Positions 13,914-17,492 of a DNA stretch of 17,492 nt are shown here, one piece after another. The stretch comes from Microcaldota archaeon (GTDB lineage Archaea > Micrarchaeota > Micrarchaeia > Micrarchaeales > CABMGC01), in contig JASHUB010000028.1 of assembly GCA_030040265.1 (NCBI GenBank), forward strand, positions 1-17,492, in the 5' to 3' direction. The notes beneath the pieces are model-generated. The model saw only the letters and a program-made list of their open reading frames with translations. It did no database searches and was not told the DNA's origin. The position numbers and the translations under genes were made by a program. How positions within the stretch are numbered: the first letter of the stretch is position 1; each line of letters begins with the position of its first letter.

Positions 13914-14489
13914 CTACTGTGGAGGTGATATAATAAGCGTATTGGTCGTCTTGCCAGCGTCATACTTGTAGAATGCCTTGTGACCCAGCTGCACCCTCTG
14001 CAGCAGGCCCTTCTCTGACAGCCTCGTCAGCCTGGAGCAGGCAGCGTTCCTTCCCTTGTATCCCATCTGGAGCCGTACGTCGTCCGCACACGCCATGCTG
14101 CCCGGCTGGGACTGTATGAAGTTCATGATCTTGACGTCGAGCGCAGACAGGGGAACCTCCCGGTTCTCGGCGGTCTTCTTCGCCTGGTATTCCACAGGCG
14201 CTTCCTGCTCCACCTCTGTCTGTTCCACGACTTCTATCTTGTCTATCTCGTGCTCTAATCCAGTTATTCTGTCGCTAAGCTTGGCGAGCAGCCTGTTGGT
14301 CTGCTCGCGGTCCTGTATCAGGTACCTGACCAGGTCATTCCATGATGTCGCCTTGCCTTCGAGTTCCCTGTTCTCTGTAGGGGCTCTTGACCTTGATCGT
14401 AGCGAGTCGACCTCCTTCTTGAGGCGAAGGAGTTCGCGTTCTACGTTTGTTTTGTTGACCATGTTGCGAACCTTTTGTGATTTTCTCAT
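13914..14489 (-). CDS. Coiled-coil/winged-helix DNA-binding protein
   Basis: 191 residues from the ATG at 14489; an ATG at 14462 with GGTT before it would give 182. The N-terminal half is charged and helical with heptad-like coiled coil (NVERELLRLKKEVDSLRSRS; NRLLAKLSDRITGLEHEIDKIEVV), likely for dimerisation, then a linker rich in Glu/Gln. The C-terminal about 75 residues look like a winged helix-turn-helix: LSALDVKIMNFIQSQPGSM, then ADDVRLQMGYKGRNAACSRLTRLSEKGLL with a recognition-helix-like segment, then a wing (QRVQLGHKAFYKY). A local transcription regulator is the likely role; no ligand or metal domain is seen. Its leader carries clustered GTGA inverted repeats, which suggests self-regulation. 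Family and target are not recognised. Confidence 0.78.
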   Translation of the reverse strand: MRKSQKVRNMVNKTNVERELLRLKKEVDSLRSRSRAPTENRELEGKATSWNDLVRYLIQDREQTNRLLAKLSDRITGLEHEIDKIEVVEQTEVEQEAPVEYQAKKTAENREVPLSALDVKIMNFIQSQPGSMACADDVRLQMGYKGRNAACSRLTRLSEKGLLQRVQLGHKAFYKYDAGKTTNTLIISPPQ

Positions 14490-14526
14490 GATTCATTCCT
14501 TGTTTCGTGACTTGCACGGAGTTCAT

Positions 14527-14543
14527 TCGTGAAACAATCACGA
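14527..14543. promoter_or_regulatory. Putative operator: TCGTGA-N5-TCACGA
   Basis: A perfect 17-bp inverted repeat with a 5-base spacer. Further half-sites flank it: GTGA at 14477-14480 and 14507-14510, TCAC at 14549-14552 and 14557-14560. The set covers the predicted start site and leader of the winged-helix gene (TATA at 14573-14580, start site near 14550). Autorepression by the encoded protein is an inference from position. Confidence 0.5.
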
Positions 14544-14572
14544 TTGAATCACAATATCACTACACGTAAAGG

Positions 14573-14580
14573 TATTTAAA
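14573..14580 (-). promoter_or_regulatory. TATA box for the winged-helix gene
   Basis: The minus strand reads TTTAAATA. Initiation about 25 bases downstream, near 14550, gives a leader of about 60 bases that holds the inverted-repeat cluster. The roughly 90 bases between this box and the divergent KH promoter (14581-14672) hold only weak short repeats and no gene that I can support. Confidence 0.55.
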
Positions 14581-14672
14581 GCTTCCGCGACGGGCGATAA
14601 CTTCCACATCTCAAGGATGAGCGCCACAGCATGCACTTTTGTGCTGGACGATACATGCTTACGAGGAGAAGA

Positions 14673-14680
14673 TATAAAAA
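14673..14680 (+). promoter_or_regulatory. TATA box for the KH protein-top6B operon
   Basis: TATAAAAA is a strong match. Initiation near 14703 leaves a leader of about 40 bases to the ATG at 14746. Confidence 0.65.
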
Positions 14681-14745
14681 GCTCAGTTAGAAATAACCCA
14701 TAGACCAGTCAAAATCCGGCTTTTTGGCGAGAGCTCGTGATTCTT

Positions 14746-15258
14746 ATGGAACAGATACTGATACCGCATAAGAGGTCAAGGAAGCTCACCGAGGACAAGA
14801 CGCTGCTCGCAGATCTCAGGGCGAAGCTCAAGTGCAAGATAAGCATAGAGGACGGCAACGAGGTGGTGCTCGACGGAGAGCCTTACGACGAGTACAACGC
14901 AAGGATGGTTGTCCAGGCATTCGGCCGCGGGTTCGACGTCCAGAAGGCTTACAAGCTGCTCACTGACAATTACTTCTTCAAGTCCGTGGACCTGAAGCCG
15001 CTGTTCCACACCCGAGAGCAGATACATCGGGTCGAGGCAAGGATAATCGGCAGGGAAGGCAAGACCAAGGAGTACATAGAGGCGGTCAGCGGCGTTGACA
15101 TGGAGATATTCGGGAACACCGTAAGCATGATCGGGACCACCGAGCAGATACGCGTCGCGGACGCCGCTATGCAGGTGCTCCTCGGCGGCGGAACGCACAA
15201 GAAGGCGTATCGCGTCATGGAGGGTGCGAAGAGGAAGATGATAAGAGAGGTCATGTGA
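14746..15258 (+). CDS. Two-KH-domain rRNA assembly protein (Dim2/Pno1-like)
   Basis: 170 residues from the ATG at 14746; a GTG at 14737 would add three. The N-terminal KH-like domain starts IPHKRSRKLTEDKTLLADLRAKLKCKI and includes ARMVVQAFGRGFD; the C-terminal KH domain has the GxxG loop as GREG in VEARIIGREGKTKEYIEAVSGVDMEIFGNTVSMIG and ends GGGTHKKAYRVMEGAK, typical of archaeal Dim2/Pno1/Krr1-type proteins, which bind the 3' region of 16S rRNA during small-subunit assembly. GTGA five bases before the ATG can act as SD. Its stop TGA overlaps the top6B ATG by one base. Linkage of this KH gene with top6B is, as I recall, seen in other archaea. Confidence 0.9.
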   Translation: MEQILIPHKRSRKLTEDKTLLADLRAKLKCKISIEDGNEVVLDGEPYDEYNARMVVQAFGRGFDVQKAYKLLTDNYFFKSVDLKPLFHTREQIHRVEARIIGREGKTKEYIEAVSGVDMEIFGNTVSMIGTTEQIRVADAAMQVLLGGGTHKKAYRVMEGAKRKMIREVM

Positions 15259-16853
15259 TGGCAGCCATACAAAAAGAGGCGACAAGTGCCGATGAGATAT
15301 TCAAGGAGTTCAAGGAGCACTCGATATCCGAGTTCTTCCGCAAGAACAGCCAGATGCTCGGATACGCGGGCAAGGTCCGGTCGCTAACCACCATAATACA
15401 CGAGTACGTGACAAACTCACTGGATGCGTGCGAGGAGGCAGGCATACTGCCCGACATAAGCGTCGAGATCAAGGAGATCGGAGAGAACAAGTACTCGATA
15501 AAAGTGTCGGACAACGGCCCCGGAATACCGCAGAGCCATGTCGGAAAGGCGCTGGCCGCAGTCCTTGCCGGAACAAAGTTCCACCGGTACATGCAGCAGA
15601 GAGGGCAGCAGGGAATTGGCGCAGCCGGATGCACGCTCTTCGCCAAGATAACGACAGGCAAGCCAATCAGGGTCAAGTCGAGCACCGGCAAGCAGGCGTT
15701 CTCCTGCGACATCACGATAGACATAAAGAACAACAAACCTCTAGTCACCGAACAGGAAAAGATCGAGCCGACTTTCAGAGGCCTAGAGATCGCCGGCGAG
15801 TTCGGCGAGGTGAAGTACGAGAACAGCGACCACGGCGTGCTCGAATACCTTCGGAGGACCGCGCTGTCCAACCCGCACTGCAGCATCAGGCTCGTGGAGC
15901 CTGACGGGAAGGAGGTCTCGTTTCCGAGGTCAGTTAGCGACATGCCCAAGAGGCCGAAGCTGATCAAGCCCCACCCCCTTGGCATAGGCACGAACGACCT
16001 CCTCGAGTTCGCGCACAGGGCGGAGAGCAGGAAGGTGTCGTCCTTCATGATAGACGCCTTCTCGCGCGTCACCCAGAACAAGATAGACGAGCTCAGGGCG
16101 ATAGCAAAGGACGTCGACTTCGACAAGAACCCGTCGCAGCTCACGTGGGACGATGCCGAGAAGATTGTGGCTGCCATAAAGCAGGTGAAGTGGATAGCTC
16201 CAGACCTGGACTCGATGTCCACCATAGGCGAGAACCAGGTGTCAGCTGCGATAAAGAACATACTAAACCCGACCTTCATGAGCGTGGTCGAGAGGAAGCC
16301 AAAGGTCTTCCGCGGCGGCATTCCGTTCGTTGTTGAAGCCGGCATAGCGTATGGCGGCAATGCCGGGAAGTCCGGCACGCAGGGCGCAGAGGGGAACACG
16401 CTGAGGTTCGGGAACAAGGTGCCCCTTCTGTTCGACAGCTCTGCATGCGCGATAACCGAGGCGGTGAAGAACATAGACTGGAAACGGTACTCGATACAGA
16501 AGTTCGAGGAGGAACCGGTCAGCGTGCTGGTAAACGTCTCGTCTGTCTACATCCCCTACTCCGGAGTCGGGAAGCAGGCCATCTCGCAGGAAGAGGAGAT
16601 AATAGACGAGATAAAGCTCGCGGTCCAGGACGCCGGCAGGAACCTGCAGCGGTATCTCCACGGGATGAAGACGAGGAGCGTCCAGGAGACGCGGTACAAG
16701 ATGATAATGCGCTATGTCTCGCAGCTTGCAGGAGACCTCAGCGAGATAACCGGCGACAAGCGCGAGGAGATAGAGGCGAAGCTCAAGGCTCTGATAGAAG
16801 GCAAGTACAAGGCGCTCTTCGAGGCGCCAAAGGAGCAGGTCCAGGAGGAATGA
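15258..16853 (+). CDS. top6B: DNA topoisomerase VI subunit B
   Basis: 531 residues, normal length. The GHKL ATPase domain shows the N box HEYVTNSLDA (48-57, with E49 and N53), DNGPGI (85-90) and the lid QRGQQGIGAAG (114-124). A helix-two-turn-helix region follows (about 225-305, including GIGTNDLLEF), then the transducer domain with the switch lysine in YSGVGKQAISQEEE and the long helix DEIKLAVQDAGRNLQRYL. With Top6A it forms the A2B2 type IIB enzyme that relaxes supercoils and decatenates DNA. The ATG at 15258 overlaps the KH stop as TGATG and is served by GAGGT at 15247-15251; a GTG at 15255 is possible. Top6A, often the next gene, is not next here: a convergent gene follows after three bases. 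Confidence 0.96.
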   Translation: MAAIQKEATSADEIFKEFKEHSISEFFRKNSQMLGYAGKVRSLTTIIHEYVTNSLDACEEAGILPDISVEIKEIGENKYSIKVSDNGPGIPQSHVGKALAAVLAGTKFHRYMQQRGQQGIGAAGCTLFAKITTGKPIRVKSSTGKQAFSCDITIDIKNNKPLVTEQEKIEPTFRGLEIAGEFGEVKYENSDHGVLEYLRRTALSNPHCSIRLVEPDGKEVSFPRSVSDMPKRPKLIKPHPLGIGTNDLLEFAHRAESRKVSSFMIDAFSRVTQNKIDELRAIAKDVDFDKNPSQLTWDDAEKIVAAIKQVKWIAPDLDSMSTIGENQVSAAIKNILNPTFMSVVERKPKVFRGGIPFVVEAGIAYGGNAGKSGTQGAEGNTLRFGNKVPLLFDSSACAITEAVKNIDWKRYSIQKFEEEPVSVLVNVSSVYIPYSGVGKQAISQEEEIIDEIKLAVQDAGRNLQRYLHGMKTRSVQETRYKMIMRYVSQLAGDLSEITGDKREEIEAKLKALIEGKYKALFEAPKEQVQEE

Positions 16854-16856
16854 GCG

Positions 16857-17492
16857 CTACAGCAGCAGCTGGTCAAGGTGCTCCATGTCGACTAGCTTGA
16901 CATAGTTGTACGCTATCCCGGTCTTCAGCAGTTCGGCCTGGTCGCCATACGATGCATAGAGCTTGTCCATGAATGCCAGCTTCGCGTCCTCGTTCACGAA
17001 CGCTATGAAAGCCCTGGTCTCCATCGTCAATTTTATGTTGTGCAGCTCCCCCGCGCTCGAGTATATGAAGACGGAGCTCTCCGTGGTGTCCTTGGTGACC
17101 ACCATGTCGCAGCTCTGCACCGCGTCCAGTTCTGTGAATCGCATCGCGTGGGTCACGCAGTAGTCCCTCAGCTTCCTGAACGTCACCAGGTACTCGAGGT
17201 CGTGCTTCGACTCGTCCACCCACCTCTTCGGAGCGTAGTAGTCGAGGAGGCTGACCACGGTCCCGTTCACTATCAGCGCGTTCAGCACCTTGATCATGTT
17301 CTGCAGGGTTATGTTTATTCTGAGGCTTGTGCTCACGCCTCCCTTCATCTCCTCAGCCGTGAGCGGCATGTACCTCCAGTTGTGCGAGAGGTTCACCCTG
17401 TCGAAGACGCCGACCACGTTGTCGGGCGTGGACCTGACCTGTGTCTTCTTGACCGGCGGGAATGTCGGGACGTCGATGAAGTAGTCGTCCCT
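16857..17492 (-). CDS. Unrecognised protein, 5' part beyond window
   Basis: The frame is open from the right edge to the TAG at 16857-16859 and gives 211 residues; the start is outside the window. Codons upstream of an internal GTG (17415-17417) read well (RDDYFIDVPTFPPVKKTQV), so that GTG is probably not the start. Segments seen: VFDRVNLSHNWRYMPLTAEEMKGG, then SLRINITLQNMIKVLNALIVNGTVVSLLDYYAPKRW (helical, with an aligned hydrophobic face), a LRDYCVTHAMRFTELDAV helix, and an alternating hydrophobic C-terminus (SSVFIYSSAGELHNIKLTM; AFIAFVNEDAKLAFMDKLY). No signal peptide, membrane helix or known catalytic motif is visible in this part. The mixed alpha/beta pattern is soluble-like. It is convergent with top6B, with a three-base gap. 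I cannot assign a family or function. Confidence 0.75.
   Translation of the reverse strand, partial: RDDYFIDVPTFPPVKKTQVRSTPDNVVGVFDRVNLSHNWRYMPLTAEEMKGGVSTSLRINITLQNMIKVLNALIVNGTVVSLLDYYAPKRWVDESKHDLEYLVTFRKLRDYCVTHAMRFTELDAVQSCDMVVTKDTTESSVFIYSSAGELHNIKLTMETRAFIAFVNEDAKLAFMDKLYASYGDQAELLKTGIAYNYVKLVDMEHLDQLLL

Noticed and set aside
14581..14672. Possible small RNA between the winged-helix and KH promoters
   Set aside because: Short repeats such as GCAC-TTTT-GTGC and CATG steps occur, but no long stem and no C/D or H/ACA box set could be supported.
15251..16474. Minus-strand open frame of 407 codons opposite top6B
   Set aside because: Fully antisense to top6B, whose ATPase and transducer motifs are intact. 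Ser/Leu/Phe-rich shadow composition and no expression signals.
1..17492. CRISPR arrays, insertion sequences, integrase or phage genes
   Set aside because: No regularly spaced repeats, no terminal inverted repeats around a transposase and no such gene were seen on either strand. Codon use looks even throughout.

Overview
This window looks like an ordinary housekeeping segment of an archaeal chromosome. The archaeal signs are consistent: an archaeal-type PheS/PheT pair, an RfcL-type clamp-loader subunit, DNA topoisomerase VI subunit B, a two-KH Dim2/Pno1-like rRNA assembly protein, archaeal uL30 and uL15, a beta-CASP (aCPSF2-like) nuclease, TATA boxes about 25-29 bp upstream of probable start sites, Shine-Dalgarno (SD) sequences of the GGTG/GAGGT type, and several GTG or TTG starts. 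Moderately high GC, very tight packing, a coiled-coil protein and a lone M23 peptidase would fit a small-genome lineage such as DPANN (perhaps Micrarchaeota-like). That placement is an inference, not something the sequence proves.

Layout. 1-2052 (minus): a small unknown protein gene followed by valS, which runs off the left edge. 2145-3065 (plus): an M23-type peptidase overlapping an acylphosphatase. 3066-7200 (minus): uL30, uL15, a GT4 glycosyltransferase and a coiled-coil protein in one tight run, then a separately promoted beta-CASP RNase. 7222-11947 (plus): a Nudix hydrolase, a secreted membrane-anchored glycoprotein-like protein, pheS and pheT. 11948-13177 (minus): rfcL. 13242-13868 (plus): tRNA-Glu(CTC) followed closely by a second Nudix protein. 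13914-14489 (minus): a coiled-coil/winged-helix DNA-binding protein preceded by clustered GTGA-type inverted repeats. 14746-16853 (plus): KH protein and top6B, overlapping by one base. 16857-end (minus): an unrecognised protein cut by the right edge.

The genes cover translation (valS, pheS, pheT, tRNA-Glu, uL15, uL30, KH assembly factor), replication and topology (rfcL, top6B), RNA processing (beta-CASP), nucleotide clean-up (two Nudix proteins, acylphosphatase) and the cell surface (GT4, membrane protein, possibly M23). No mobile element, CRISPR array, phage gene or integrase was seen, and no stretch over 300 bases lacks a gene; the longest gap is 14490-14745. I found no clearly new system. 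The most curious points are a coiled-coil gene with no ATG/GTG/TTG for its first third, the putative operator of the winged-helix gene, a perfect 10-bp hairpin between convergent genes, convergent genes abutting exactly at TGATCA, a uL30-uL15 pair split from its usual operon, and a complete M23 metal site in a protein without a signal peptide.
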